Source: Simmondsia chinensis
Taxonomy: Eukaryota; Streptophyta; Magnoliopsida; Caryophyllales; Simmondsiaceae
NCBI GenBank assembly: GCA_018398585.1
Contig: JAGTTD010000011.1
Location: forward strand, 10,521,846 to 10,585,845
DNA length: 64,000 nt
Direction of reading: 5' to 3'
Positions within the stretch are counted from its first letter, which is position 1, and each line of letters opens with the position of its first letter. The position numbers and the translations under genes were made by a program. Under the pieces are notes generated by a model. It was not told the DNA's origin, did no database searches, and saw only the letters and a list, made by a program, of their open reading frames with translations. Shown here in pieces: positions 11,677 through 23,700 of this stretch.

Positions 11677-13063
11677 TGACGAAATTGTATGCTCTTTAGT
11701 GACAATCTCTTGAGATTTAGAACAGGATTTTGTCTTATAAACTTGTACTTTTAAAATATCTAATGGATATTTTAATTTTCTAAATGGCATTTTGTTATTT
11801 ATCATGTTCACTTTATTATTGCTTTATTATTGCGTTAACCTGGTAAAGCCCATAAGACATGTGCAATGGGATTGGCATTGTGAGGTTAGCCACAATGTGA
11901 GAGTGAATGTCCTGATAGCATTGTCCTTATTGCTCTTCGTCATAAGATCCCTGAGTATGGGCATTGGTGGATCTGGATAGAGCAACACAGGGTGTGATTG
12001 GCTTGATTTGATAGAGAGCAGTTGATCTTATGATAGCTCGTGTGGAGACACCAAGGCACATGTGTGGGTGCATATGGATGATATGTTCACTGAACATACC
12101 CACTTGAGAGCACCTGCATGGATTAACCAAACCAAATTGTCAATAGGCAGTTCTAAGGATGGTGATTATATAAGTAGGTTTCTTAGGCCTAAATTCACCA
12201 TAGTGGCTTGCAAGCAACTCACTACACTTTGACTCTAGGTCTCTTGCTCAGAGGGCTTACAAAATTAAGATTGGGCATAGTCAAGTACTCACAAAGTTAA
12301 TAAGTGAAGCTTGAGGGATCTATCACTTCTGATGGTACGAGAGACTCTCTACAAAACATCATACATGCAAACTCACAAAGCCCTTGTCCAAGGCTTATGG
12401 ACAATAAGAGAGGAGTCTCTTGATTGGTCCTAAGAGTGTAGCTTTAATGGCATAAGTCATAATAGAAGCCTATATGGGATTTGACAGTAATCCATGCCTT
12501 AGGGTTAATCGGAGCATATTGTGATGTAAGGAATTGTCTTACACGGTCATTGTTATACAACAAGTTCATATAATGGCACTGGTTCATTACGTTATCTGAT
12601 TGTCGAGATACCTTACTAGAGGCCAACTTTGATTAGTGGATAATCATGACTTATAATTTCATTTAAGTAATTGGTTCAAAGGAGTTTGACTGTGTGCCTT
12701 TGATTAGAGATTACTCTAGTCAAATATCCACTACCGACTTGACATTGAACCTATAGGTATTACACACACCGCGAGAACGATTTAATCAAGTGGAATTGTC
12801 ATTTAAGTTATAGTAGAGATTCTACTTAAAATAAAATAATCAATAATCCTAACTTTGCATTGAGGTGAATTTAAGGTAGTCTTTCCATGCTTAATTCATC
12901 AAGAGGTAAAATGAAACATAAGTATGGTTATGAAGTCGCGCAGGTAATTTTAGAATATTGACAATTACAGTAAGTGTTCACTAATGGTTAATTCTTAATT
13001 AGATTAAGAAATAATGAGTTTAAGCTAATTTAAATAAGATTCAAATTATTCAATGAGATAATG
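11677..13063 (+). repeat. 3' LTR of copia B, left part
   Basis: Starts with TG right after a polypurine tract AAGTGGGAGAT (11666-11676), the same tract as in copia A. A TATA box TATATAAG is at 12167-12174. No gene is present. The LTR is interrupted at 13064 by gypsy G2 and continues after 18804, probably ending at CGTAACA near 19334. Total length without insertions would be about 1.7-1.9 kb. The far end is uncertain because no second copy is in the window. Confidence 0.65.
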
Positions 13064-13463
13064 TGTTAGCTTCTAATTAGGAATTAAAAGGCTAACCTTG
13101 TAGAAGAAAGAGGTGAGATGAGAAGGGAAGTAAAAGGGGATGAGAAATAGAGAAGGAGATGAGAAAAGAGAGAGAAATTCCAAAGGAAATTCTGAATTTT
13201 ATTAATTGGATTCATGAATTACATGCTTAGAGCTTATTTATACAAAATTAGGAACATTGAACCTCGCCAACCACCTCTAATCGACTCAAAGGAAATTCTG
13301 GCACCAAAATGCAATTAGCCACCAGGTTTAACTATCGTTTGACCCAACCGACCTCCTAAGGCGCCAAAAACAACCCAACTAACTTTTGAACACATGAAAT
13401 CTCAACAATGAAGACAATACCCAAGAATACAACCAAAACAATCAAAACTAACGATTCATAACA
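13064..13463 (-). repeat. 3' LTR of gypsy G2
   Basis: 400 bp reading TGTTAGC...CATAACA on the plus strand. On the minus strand it follows a polypurine tract: the plus strand reads TTCCTCCCTCTTGAG at 13464-13478. It pairs with 18400-18799. Confidence 0.92.
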
Positions 13464-13492
13464 TTTCCTCCCTCTTGAGAAACTTCTTGTCC

Positions 13493-16400
13493 TCAAGAAG
13501 CAAAATTTGGGAATTGGCTCTTCAAGAAATTGCGATTTTCCCAAGTCACAAAGCTCTTGTTCAAGTTACTCCATTGCACCAACACTTCTTGCAATGCACC
13601 ATGTTCAACCCGCAGCGTTCTTCGTGCCTTGACAGCAACTGGTTGCAACAGTAGCATACTGTTAGACTCTGCTTCAGGTGGCTCCCGAGCAATTTTAGTC
13701 CCCTTCTTGACCTGCTTTTTAAGTAGAGAGATATGGAACACCGGGTGAACGTATGAATGTGAAGGTAAGTCAAGCTTGTATGCAACATTGCCAATTTTCT
13801 CCAAGATTTTGTATGGACCAAAGAAACGGGCACTTAGCTTGACATTTCGCCTGACAGCCAAAGAAGACTATCTATACGGTTGTAATTTAAGGTAGACCAT
13901 GTCTCCAACTTCATAGATTTTGTCTACCCTCTTTTTGTCTGCACAAAATTTCATTCGTGCCCGAGCTTGTTGGAGATTATCTTTAAGCACTTTCACAATC
14001 TGGTTTCTCTGCTGCACTAAATCACCTACTGCTGAATCAGGAACTCCCGGTTGTTGCAGCAGCATTGCAGAAGGAGGAGGATAGCCATACAAGGCTTGGA
14101 AAGGTGAAGTGCCAATGGATGCATGAAAGTGAGTGTTGAACCAATATTCCGCTAAAGAAAGCCAATGATTCCACTCCCTAGGCCGTAAGAAAACCATGAT
14201 CCAAAGGTATTGCTCCACACATTGGTTGACGCGTTCGGTTTGGCCATCCGTTTGAGGATGATAAGAGGAACTAAGTGCCAACGTTGTATCCATCAATTTG
14301 AACAACTCCCTCCAAAATGTGCTTGTGAAGATCTTGTCACGGTCTTAAACAATGGATTGAGGCAATCCATGTAACTTGTAAATGTTGTCAATGAAGATTC
14401 TTGCCAATTTTTCAGCAGCAACAGGTCGAACAAGAGCAATAAAATGGCTATATTTGGTGAAACGATCCACTACCACCCATATGAATTCCTTACCTTCAGA
14501 CCTTGGCAACCTCTCAATGAAATCCATGCTAATGTTGATCCATGCTCCATTTGGAATGGGAAGGGGTTGAAGAAGACCCTTGTAATAATGATCTCCCAAC
14601 TTGGTTTGTTGACACACTTCACAAGCCTTCACATACTCACTCATTTCTTTTTTCAAGCTTGGCCAACTAAAGTAAGCTTTAACCCTTTGATAAGTGCCTT
14701 CTATACCAGCATGACCACCCCATGCTGCATCATGAGAAGTGTGTATAATATGATTTCTCAAACCAGTAGCAGATCCCACATACAGCTTGCCATGAACTCT
14801 GACCAGGCCTCTCTGCACTGAAATGCCAGCCTCCTGGTTTCTCTTTTCTGCACCATTCACAAGGGCAGTAGCAACACATTCTTGGGAAAAAGAATCACCC
14901 TCATATGCCTTATAAATCTCTTCCATCCATGAAGGAATCGCCACGGTAGTAGCACTACAGTACCCAACTTCAGTATCCTCAAACTTCCTAGACAAAGCAT
15001 CGGCTGCAGCATTTTCTTTGCCCTTTCTATACTTAATGTCATAATCAAGACCAAGCATCTTCATAAGGCCCTTCTTTTGAATTCTCATCACAATCTTTTG
15101 CTCAAGGAGATACTTGAGGCTTTGGTGATCCGTTCGAATGATGAACTTGTGACCATCCAAGTAGTGTCTCCATTTTTCAACGGCTAAAAGGATTGCTAGA
15201 TATTCTTTCTCATAAGTCGACATAGCTTAATGCTTGGGGCTAAGAGCTTGACTTAAGTAAGCAATAGGCCTTCCAAGTTGAGAAAGAATAGCCCCAATTC
15301 CTGAACCGCTTGCATCTGTCTCCAAAACAAAGCTCTCGGTAAAGTTTGGCATTGCCAACACTGGTGCAGCACACATTGCAGACTTAAGAGCTTCAAATGC
15401 AGCCTAAGACCTCTCTTTCCATGTGAATGCATTCTTCTTCAAGAGTTCTGTTAAAGGTTTGGTAATAGAACCATATCCTTTAATGAATTTTCTATAATAC
15501 CAGGTCAATCCTAAGAAACCTCTCAATTGCTTCAAGGTGATTGGAATTGGCCAATCTTGCATTGCTTGGATCTTAGTAGGATCGGTGGAAACTCCTTCTT
15601 GGGAGATGATATGGCCCAAATACTCAAGCTTTGTCTGAGCAAACGAACACTTGGACAACTTCGCAAAGAACTTGTGTTGCCGCATCACCACAAAGACTTG
15701 TCTAAGGTGAGTGAGGTGTTTTTCATAAGTGGAGCTATAAATCAGTATGTCATCGAAGAAAACAAGCACTAATCTTCTCAAGAAAGGTTTGAAAACATCA
15801 TTCATTACCGCTTGAAAAGTTTCCGGAGCATTTGTTACGGCGAAAGGCATAACAACGAACTCAAAATGCCCATGATGAGTCTGAAAAGCAGTCTTATATA
15901 TATCCGGCTCAAGAACTCTGATTTGATGATACCCCTTTCTCAAATCAAGCTTAGAAAAGAAGCATGCTCCATATAACTCGTCAAGCAAATCATCTACGAC
16001 GGGGATGGGAAACTTATCCTTCACTGTCAAGGCATTCAATTGTCGATAATCAATGCACATTCTAGCCGAGTCATCTTTCTTCTTCACAAGGATCACAGGT
16101 GAAGCAAAAGGACTATGGCTTAGTCTAATGAAACTCATGTGAAGTAACTCCTCAACTTGTCTCTCAATTTCTATCTTTTGGCCATGAGCATATCGGTATG
16201 GCCTAATCTTGACCGGATCAGCATTTACACGAAGAGGAATGGCATGGTCCACACTCCTTTGAGGAGGAAGACTCTTAGGTTGCTCAAAAATGTCCTCAAA
16301 CTCATCCACCAAGACCTAAACTTCTGGCTGGATGTCTTGCTGCAGCTCAACAGAGGAGATCATGAACAATTGCCTGAGCCATTGTATTGCTTTCTTCTTG

Positions 16401-18361
16401 ATTCCACCTTGTAATCGCTTACCATCAATCAACTTGAGCTGAGCCTCCTCTGAAATTCCCTGCAGAGATACCTTGGTGCCATGAACCTCAAATGCCACGG
16501 TCATTTTATCAAAATCAAACACCACCGGATTGAAGGTTCTCATCCAATCCACACCAAGCACCATATCGCAACCTGCCAAAGGAAAAACTCTAAAATCAAA
16601 GGTGAATTGATGATCTTGCATAGACCATGGGAATGCTAGGCACTTGTTTTGATTTGTTAGTGAATTTCCATCAGCCACCATAACCGCTAATGGATGGGTC
16701 TTTGTCACTGCATGCCTTATTTTCTTAATCAACTTGGGATCAACAAAACTATGTGTACTCCCACTATCAATAAGAGTAATAATAGAGGCTTGACCAACCT
16801 TGTCTATGATTTTAATGGTATTATGAGCCCCACTCCCGGTCAATGCCTTCATGGATATCTCAACTTCATCATCAGACAATTCATCTTGTGAAGTAGGTCC
16901 TTCACTGTCAACTTCTGCATCTGAATTCTCACTGCCAGAAATAGCACCAGTACGGGACCCCCTTGCATACATTAATGCTTGAGATTTGCACCTATGACCA
17001 GGCTGATATGGTTGGTTACAACGAAAGCATAGCCTCAATGAACTCTTGTCAACAGCTCGCTTAAATCCAGAACCAGAACTACTCTTTTGATGCGGTCTGT
17101 ACTTACTGTCGTGCTGCCTGTTCTTGTCACTTGATTGAACTTGAGTAGCTTCAATCAATTTTGCCTTGTTGTAAGCACTCGACAATGTCTTAGGACCAAT
17201 GGCTTTCACCATATTCTTGATCCTTGGCTTCAATCCACTCACAAAACATGAGACATAATAGGACTCTGCAACATCCGGAGCAATGGAAAGGACTGGCACC
17301 AAATTAGCTCGTAAATTCTCAAATCTGATCATATACTCTCTCACGGTTGAGGTTTGGGACAACTTGTTAAAGCTATCCACAGCATCAGTTGACTCATCTT
17401 CTCCATAACGTTCACACATTTCTTCTACGAATTGGCCCCAAGAAAGATGAGGTTTACTCTTCAATAAACTATAAAACCATACCTCATGATCACCATGTAA
17501 ATGTCCTGCGGCTAGCTGAAGCTTTTCATCCTCAGGTATGTTATAATATTGAAAATACCGATTACATCTTCTTAGCCAAGATTCAAGTTGTCTACCATCA
17601 AAAGGATCTATTTCCACTCTTGGCTGCCTATACTTGCCACTCCTGCCACCAAAAGTATTGTCATTACTCACTGATCTTTGCTGAAAATGTCGATCAGGAG
17701 GTCTATCAGGATGCTCGAGCTCATCAACTGCAACTCTGTGATGCAAAATAGAATTCTGTTGTCTGATGTTGTGATCTACATTCAAGGCATTCGATCTGCA
17801 ATGTACTTGTCCTGAGGCACGATCCTGATTATCTGCATCAATTTCAGGTTGTAAAGGTTGATTCTCAATTGTTCTGATGTGGATTGAAGGTCCTACATCA
17901 GGTTGCAACATCGGAGACTTTCCTTGAGTCTTGCACAACTCTTCAGTTCTGTCAACCTTGCTTTGCTGCTGATCCACTTCAACAGGTTGAAAATTTTGAC
18001 TAGCTGGCTTAAGGATTGCATTAATTGAGGATTCTCCTTGCTTATTAACCTGTTCCTACAATTGCACAAGCTTCACCTCAATTTGTAGCAACCGATCTTC
18101 CTTATTCGCATCTTTTTCCAAAAGTAACTGCTGCATCTTTAACATTCTTTCAATATTGTCATTTATGTTCCGAAGATGATCAGTAGTGATATATTCAGGT
18201 CTTGTTGTAACATTTTCACCCGCTTCCTTAGCATGAGATGCATCAAGACCTGCAACCACAGCAGCAAAATTCATTCCCGCACTAGGTGCATTTGCACCTC
18301 CAGCTCCAAACCTAGTTCTTACACCTTCGATCATGATTTTCCTTGATTTTACTAGCCTCAA
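13493..18361 (-). pseudogene. gypsy G2 gag-pol, one frame with six stops
   Basis: About 1,623 codons in one minus-strand frame with stops at 18056-58, 16316-18, 15404-06, 15227-29, 14345-47 and 13868-70, and no frameshift. Order: gag core (ORF 17977-16316, residues about 115-270), CCHC-type knuckle CFRCNQPYQPGHRC (317-330), aspartic protease LIDSGSTHS (402-410), RT (ORF 16312-15404, catalytic FFDDI near residue 185), RNase H (15223 onward, RTDHQSLKYL), integrase zinc finger (HDAAWGGHAG, CEVCQQTK), integrase core (MDFIERLP, QTDGQTERVNQ), and a C-terminal chromodomain-like tail (VLVQWSNLNKSFVTWEN). RNase H sits between RT and integrase. Four stops are TAG and two TAA; at least three stand where related copies have glutamine. 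The tail ends at 13493 just before the polypurine tract. Confidence 0.9.
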
Positions 18362-18399
18362 TCAATCAATTGATTGCTTAAACCAGCTCTGATACCAAT

Positions 18400-18799
18400 T
18401 GTTAGCTTCCAATTAGGAATTGAAAGGCTAACCTTGTAGAAGAAAGAGTTGAGATGAGAAGGGAAGTGAAAGGAGATGAGAAATAGAGAAGGAGATGAGA
18501 AAAGAGAGAGAAATTCCAAAGGAAATTCGGAATGTTATTAATTGGATTCATGAATTACATGCTTAGAGCTTATTTATACAAAATTAGGAACATTGAACCT
18601 AGCCAACCACCTCTAACCGACTCAAAGAAAATTCTGGCGCCAAAATGCAATTAGCCGCCAGGTTTGACTACCGTTTGACCCAACCGACCTCCTAAGGCGC
18701 CAAAAACAACCCAACTAACTTTTGAACACATGAAATCTCAACAATGAAGACAATACCCAAGAATACAACCAAAACAATCAAAACTAAGGATTCATAACA
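18400..18799 (-). repeat. 5' LTR of gypsy G2, with PBS
   Basis: 400 bp. The minus-strand TATA box TATAAATA is at 18578-18571. The primer-binding site for initiator tRNA-Met lies directly inside the element: the plus strand 18384-18399 reads AGCTCTGATACCAATT. Confidence 0.92.
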
Positions 18800-18804
18800 T
18801 AATG

Positions 18805-19334
18805 TTCGGATAAAGCTATCATAATCTCTCTCTTCCCCTCTCTCTTATATATATATATATATAGCCCATCACGAGGGTGTCTCAATTGATGGCCTCTCCT
18901 ACCCATGCAGTCATCACCCAGGGGTCAGGAGTTCGATTCTCACTGAGAATATACCCATGAGTTACCTGGTCATGGGGGCTTGTGGGCTATTCTCATGGGC
19001 CGGAGTTGGTTAGGGCAGCCCAATCCCTCATCACCAATATATATATATATATATATACTGCGATGTTATAGTATGACTAATCATTCTAGTGTTTTGTAAG
19101 ACCTAAAAGAAAGAAAAAGAGAGAGAAGAGGTCGATCGCCCTTTTAGAGAATGAGTAAACAATTGGCCTCCCCAAGCTTTTTTTCTATGTGGAATCTTTT
19201 TCTTTTCCTCTCGTTTGCCAAGATCCAATGCGTTAGATCGGATTAGTCAGTGCACTAGTACATTTATTTTTAGAGCTTTCATACTTTTGAAACTCCTTTT
19301 TCGACGTTCCAAAGGCTCGCATCACCGCGTAACA
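18805..19334 (+). repeat. right part of copia B LTR (provisional)
   Basis: After the G2 insertion the flanking sequence resumes (TTCGGATAAAGC) and runs through the SINE to GCATCACCGCGTAACA at 19334, a plausible TAACA LTR end. There is no primer-binding site after it, as expected for a 3' LTR. No gene is seen. The end is inferred only from the terminal motif and the start of copia C gag sequence beyond it. Confidence 0.4.
18864..19036 (+). repeat. tRNA-derived SINE in a TA microsatellite
   Basis: A segment of about 173 bp with a pol III box-A-like CTCAATTGATGG (18881-18892) and a box-B-like GTTCGATTC (18931-18939) 38 bp downstream, the layout of a tRNA head. It is flanked on both sides by (TA)n runs (18846-18863 and 19037-19057) that look like a duplicated target. 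The element has no long A tail. It sits in the right part of the copia B LTR. The call rests on the two boxes and the flanking repeats; no family was identified. Confidence 0.55.
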
Positions 19335-19619
19335 CTCTAGATTTGCTTTTATGTAATTTGATTATGCACGAATTGGTCCATTAGGAAATGAAATTTTAAT
19401 ATTCTTTTCCTGTGTGTTTTGTTCAAAATTGTTTAAAACTGCCAAGGAAATATGGAAACCGCTTCAAAATAAATATGGGTGAGATGATAGTGCTAACAAG
19501 AAATATGCCTATAGTAGATGGCTATCTTTTACCATGGTAGACAAAAAACCCATCTTAGACCAAATAATCTAACATATTGAATAAGGGAAGGAAATTTTGC
19601 AAAACATTCTGATCTAGTT
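19335..19619 (+). pseudogene. copia C gag fragment, left of nest
   Basis: Reads as the middle of a copia gag: KTAKEIWKPLQNKYG at about 19431-19475, then KKYAYSRWLSFTMVDKKPI to 19555. This is the UBN2-type gag block of copia elements, with stops. It is cut at 19620 by a Tat-type LTR. The gag text continues at 35165 with FLIEKSPLSWDNYKASLK, so the 15.5 kb between is an insertion. Confidence 0.75.
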
Positions 19620-21021
19620 TGATTACACCCTAATTTTGACAGGACTGGGACGATGCCATTTTTGGGCAATCTGCCACATGGCCACCACGTGAGGTCCTCC
19701 TCAAGGGGAGTCAGGCCTTTAGATGCTATGATAATGGCATCTTAAGCCCAATACTTGGGAAGCATTATTGCGTTGAGAAGGGTAGCAACCACTCGAGCTC
19801 AAGATGGCTAAAGGGTGAAGTGAGCTCGAGCTCGAGGAGCTGCCAAGAAAGCTACAAGAAATGTAGTTTCCAAGCTCGAGGAAGTAAATTGGAGCACAAT
19901 TTTAGGTTCTTAGGCCTTAAGCTTAAATGAAGAGGACGTAAGGCTTCTAGAAGGGACTTCTACAAAAAATTTGGACGTCAACATCAAGGATTTCCCTCCA
20001 CAAACTCAAGACACATTGGTGAAAAGTGAGTGTGTGCGCAAGAGAACAGTTTAGTGGCCGGATGTGAGTTGTCATGAAATTAGCCGCAGCTGTTATTTTC
20101 TTTTTCTGTAAATAAAGGACCCTACGTTAGTCCAAAGTAGTACATATACACTCAATATAAAACTTCTCCAAGTTTTTCTTTACAACACATTTATGCTCTT
20201 TACTAGGAGTAATGTAACTTAGCTAGACGTAGCATAACATAGATCTTTGTTTTACTTACCTCCATAGTAATACAATTCTCAGGCTTCAGGTATGACTTTC
20301 TGGTTTTATTCTGTTCCCACAAATCTACAAGTTGAGATTTGAGGCTTCAGTTTAAGGCTTTGACGGACAAGGCTCTATCCCTTGATTGTGTTGTCATAAC
20401 ACTACTGTCACTACTTGATAAGTCAGGTGAACTTAGGTTTGCTTTGTTGATTAAGGCTTTGATGCCCAAGACTTGCCCCTTGATTGTGTTGGTCCTAATC
20501 CAGTGACTTGAATATGGTTTGCTTCACTTTAATCATGTTAGACCTAAACTCATTCGGGTCATTATCAGTCAAGGGTGCCAGGCTTAAAGACCTAATTGAC
20601 TAGAGCTTATAAGTGGATTGCTGAGCTCTTGGGTTTGTCTCCACCTCAGTTCCCGACTTTTAAGTGTATGAGGAATGGTGTCTGTGTGCCCTGCTCCGTC
20701 ACTATAACAGCCACTTGAGTTAGGTCAATATCTTTAATTTTTTGTTATAAAAAACACATAAAAATCCCCCAAAAAAATTTAACAAAGTCTTCTTAATTGA
20801 AGCGTAAGCAAAACTCATGATATAACCGAAGTCAGATACATCAACATATTACAACCGTTTCTCCGAAAATGGTGAGTGGGTTGAGGTCAAAGATGTTCGA
20901 TTCGTAATTAGGCTCACTCCCTAGTTGCAGCGAGCCCCTTTTGCATGTTTGTTTGTTTTTTTTTTTTTTCCACATTTACGGCAATCAAAAATACATCATT
21001 AGAAACAATATATAGCAAACA
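19620..21021 (+). repeat. 5' LTR of Tat-type element
   Basis: Begins TGATTACACCC and ends GCAAACA, 1,402 bp. It aligns throughout with 33806-35164 (shared blocks such as CCAAAGTAGTACATATACACT and TTAATTGAAGCGTAAG) and with the minus-strand LTR at 6964-8325. A TATA-like TAAATAAAGGAC lies near 20109. A degenerate primer site (TTTTTGGCAACCACAATGGG) follows at about 21025-21045. No gene is present. Confidence 0.85.
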
Positions 21022-21280
21022 AGCTTTTTTGGCAACCACAATGGGAGGCTTGGAAAAAGACTTCATCGTCTTTAGTCCATCATAGATTACCAGAATGTAA
21101 TTGCCGGCCATTCACCCACGGTCAGAACCAGGTGGTCTAGTGCCCTCAAGCATGAATAAATAGAAGGCTTAACCCTTATTGGATCCCCGCTCGAGCTTCC
21201 TCTTGAGCACAGTCCCATATCTCGAAGGGATGAACCGAGTCACAGCCATGGCAGCGAGAGTGGTGATGACGATGACATCC

Positions 21281-21633
21281 TGTTATGATCTAAGCTTGTT
21301 GTAGTGTGAATTGATGTTTAGAGGTTTTAATTGGCTAAAGGTTTTGTAATTGGTTTTAGAGGGAAGGGAGGTTATATTGGTTAGGAAGTGTTTTTGTTCT
21401 TGTTGCTGGCTGTAGTTAACCTTTAGCTTGTTCTTATTGCCTCTTCTTCTTTTTTATGTCCTTTAGTATAAATAGAGAAAGATTCCTTGGATTGAGACTT
21501 ATAAATGGAAATATATTGATCTTCGTCTCTCAACCCTAATTCTCTCTATTTTCTCATCTCCTTTTTCTACTTCTCATCTCAAATTATACTTCTATCTTAG
21601 GTTATGATTCAAGATTTATCGTGAAACATAACA
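21281..21633 (+). repeat. 5' LTR of gypsy G1
   Basis: TGTTATG...CATAACA, with TATA box TATAAATAG at 21467-21475. It is followed immediately by the PBS ATTGGTATCAGAGCTT (21634-21649). Confidence 0.92.
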
Positions 21634-21781
21634 ATTGGTATCAGAGCTTGCATAATTGCACTGGATTGAGTTAAACTGTATTCAAATTCACTTCAATTGC
21701 AATTGATCAAGCTGCGAGTGGTTATAATCATTGGTTCTGGAATTGAAGTGGTAAGGTACTTGAAGTTGAGGCATAATTCAG

Positions 21782-23278
21782 GAATTGATTGTAATCAAGG
21801 ATGGTTGTTTAGTCAGGGCAGGTGGATTGACTACACGAGCTGGAGTTGCTTAGTATGGTGTAGCTAGAACTACTGCAAATGAGGGAAACAATGCTAATGG
21901 AGGTGATTAAGCTGAGACAATTGTTAGCATTGCTCGACAAATGCAAGCTATGCTTATAGCATTCCAGAAAAATCAGGAAGAAACTCAGAATCTTCAATAG
22001 CAGATCACTGAATTGTAGTAGCAAATGGATAGGAACAATGTACCAACTAGAGATGGATTTCTATCAAGTCAGCACTTTAACTCAACAGCGCCTTCTTTGA
22101 CAACTGAAGGTGGAGATGGATCACTTGTTTCAAGAAATAATGGGTTTAGGCAGCCTCGTGTTCACATGGGGCCTTTTGATGGCACGCAACCTCAGTCATA
22201 GATTCGAAGATGTGAGAGATATTTCAACTTTTACAACATTGCTGAGGCGGAAAGAGTTGAGCTTGCTGCATTATACTTGCGTGGGGATCAGGAGACTTGG
22301 TACTTTGGACTGATGCACAGCAGAACTTCTATCACATGGCCTGAATTCGTGAAGGGGTTATGTGATTGTTATGGTGATGAAGATCTTGGTGATATTGTGG
22401 ATAGTTTCAACAAACTGACATAAACAACTTCAGTCAAGGAATTTATGACATGATTTGAGAATCTAAGAGCAAGGATGTTGATAGCCAATCCGGGAGCCAC
22501 TGAGGCTTATTATGTCTCAAATTTTAATGCAATGGAATCTACCTTCTTATCTCAAGATTACTCCAAAGCACGATTGTTTGAAAACACTATCTTAACTGCC
22601 ACTCATGGTTCTCGGGTGGATAGGGAGCAACTTCATTGCCATCAGCTTCCCCAGTAAGCAACAAACATCTCAGTCTTGAAGAAAAGAAGGCTCAACGGTT
22701 CTGTTTTAAATGCAACAAAAGTACATTTTTGGTCACAAATGCAATCCCAAGTTCCTTATGGCTGTTACTTGAGCTGAATCTGTGGAGGAAGCAGAGGAAT
22801 TGGTTGGGTCATTAGGCATTGAGGAGCAGGAGCAGGAAATTATGGTGGAATCAGATGAGGATGAGATGAAGATTTCAATCAAGGCATTAACAAGCAGTGG
22901 CTTTCACAATACCATTAGGATCAGAGGTAAAGTAGGCCATAAAACTTTCTGATCTTAATTGATAGTGGAAATACGCATAGTGTTGTAGATTCTAAGATTG
23001 TTAGAGCAGTTAGACATGTGATGATCAAGACCAGTCCAATGGCTGTCACGGTGGCTAATGGAAATTCCATTTTAACTCAGACCAAGTGCAAGCAGTTTTC
23101 TTGGTTGATGTAGAAGCATAGTTTTGCTTATGATTTCAGAGTTTTGAGGCTGGGAGGTTGTGATATGGACCTTGGAGTGGACTAGATGAAGACCATAAGT
23201 CCTATTGTGTTTTTGATTTTGCTGAGTTAACTGTATCTTTTGAAAGGAGTGGACAGAGAATTCAGTTGCAAGGCATTG
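21782..23278 (+). pseudogene. gypsy G1 gag-protease remnant
   Basis: The gag core is recognisable across frames from about 22140 (FRQPRVHMGPFDGTQPQS) through VELAALYLRGDQETWYFGL (22257-22313) to ENLRARMLIANPGATEAYYV (about 22458-22517). A frameshifted zinc knuckle starts CFKCNK at about 22702, and a protease trace reads LIDSGNTHSVVDSKIV near 22955. Stops and single-base shifts interrupt it. The frame breaks at 23278 where G3 is inserted and resumes at 28479, where LQGIV is followed by EQGQHQMM. Confidence 0.8.
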
Positions 23279-23576
23279 TGTTAGGCTCAAGATAGTTCTT
23301 GAGCTTAACCTAGATAGAACAAAAGGAAATTAAGCTAAATTGGAAACAAACAAAAGAAAGAATTGTATTTTTCATTGAGTGAGCAACATCTTACAATCCA
23401 ATGCTTACTTATAGCCAAGGACCAAGGAAACAAAATATCTATATATTAACCACCTTATTATAACCAACAAAACAAGAACAATACTACTAGCTGAATTTTG
23501 GCGCCAAACCGCGAGAACTAACATTTGAAAGTGAAACACCCAGGAAAAGGGACTTGAACTAACTTTGATCATGATA
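23279..23576 (-). repeat. 3' LTR of gypsy G3
   Basis: 298 bp, with start TGTTAGG on the plus strand. The inner end reads GATCATGATA where the other LTR has GACCATGGCA, so the canonical terminal CA is mutated to TA. The polypurine tract follows at 23579-23592 (plus strand CCCTCCCCTTCAGC). Confidence 0.88.
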
Positions 23577-23700
23577 ATACCCTCCCCTTCAGCACATTCT
23601 TGCCTTAAGAATGAAAAGAAGGGAATTGGGACTTGATAAACTTCTAGCTTTCCCAACTAGTACTGTCAGCACCCAAGTTTGCCCATTGCACCAGAACTTG

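Larger units (their letters stand above)
13064..18799 (-). mobile_element. Ty3/gypsy chromovirus-type element G2, complete
   Basis: A full element on the minus strand, 5,736 bp. The two 400 bp LTRs (13064-13463 and 18400-18799) differ at about 15 positions by eye. It is flanked by a perfect 5 bp TSD, TAATG, at 13059-13063 and 18800-18804. The PBS (TGGTATCAGAGC on the minus strand, initiator tRNA-Met type) and the polypurine tract are both in place. The coding region is a single frame with six stops. RT precedes integrase, giving gypsy order. Size, short LTRs and PBS fit a chromovirus (Reina-like), but the clade was not tested. Confidence 0.92.

Noticed and set aside
14382..17751. Plus-strand ORFs opposite the G2 gag-pol (e.g. 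14444-14821, 17389-17751)
   Set aside because: Antisense shadows of the G2 polyprotein.
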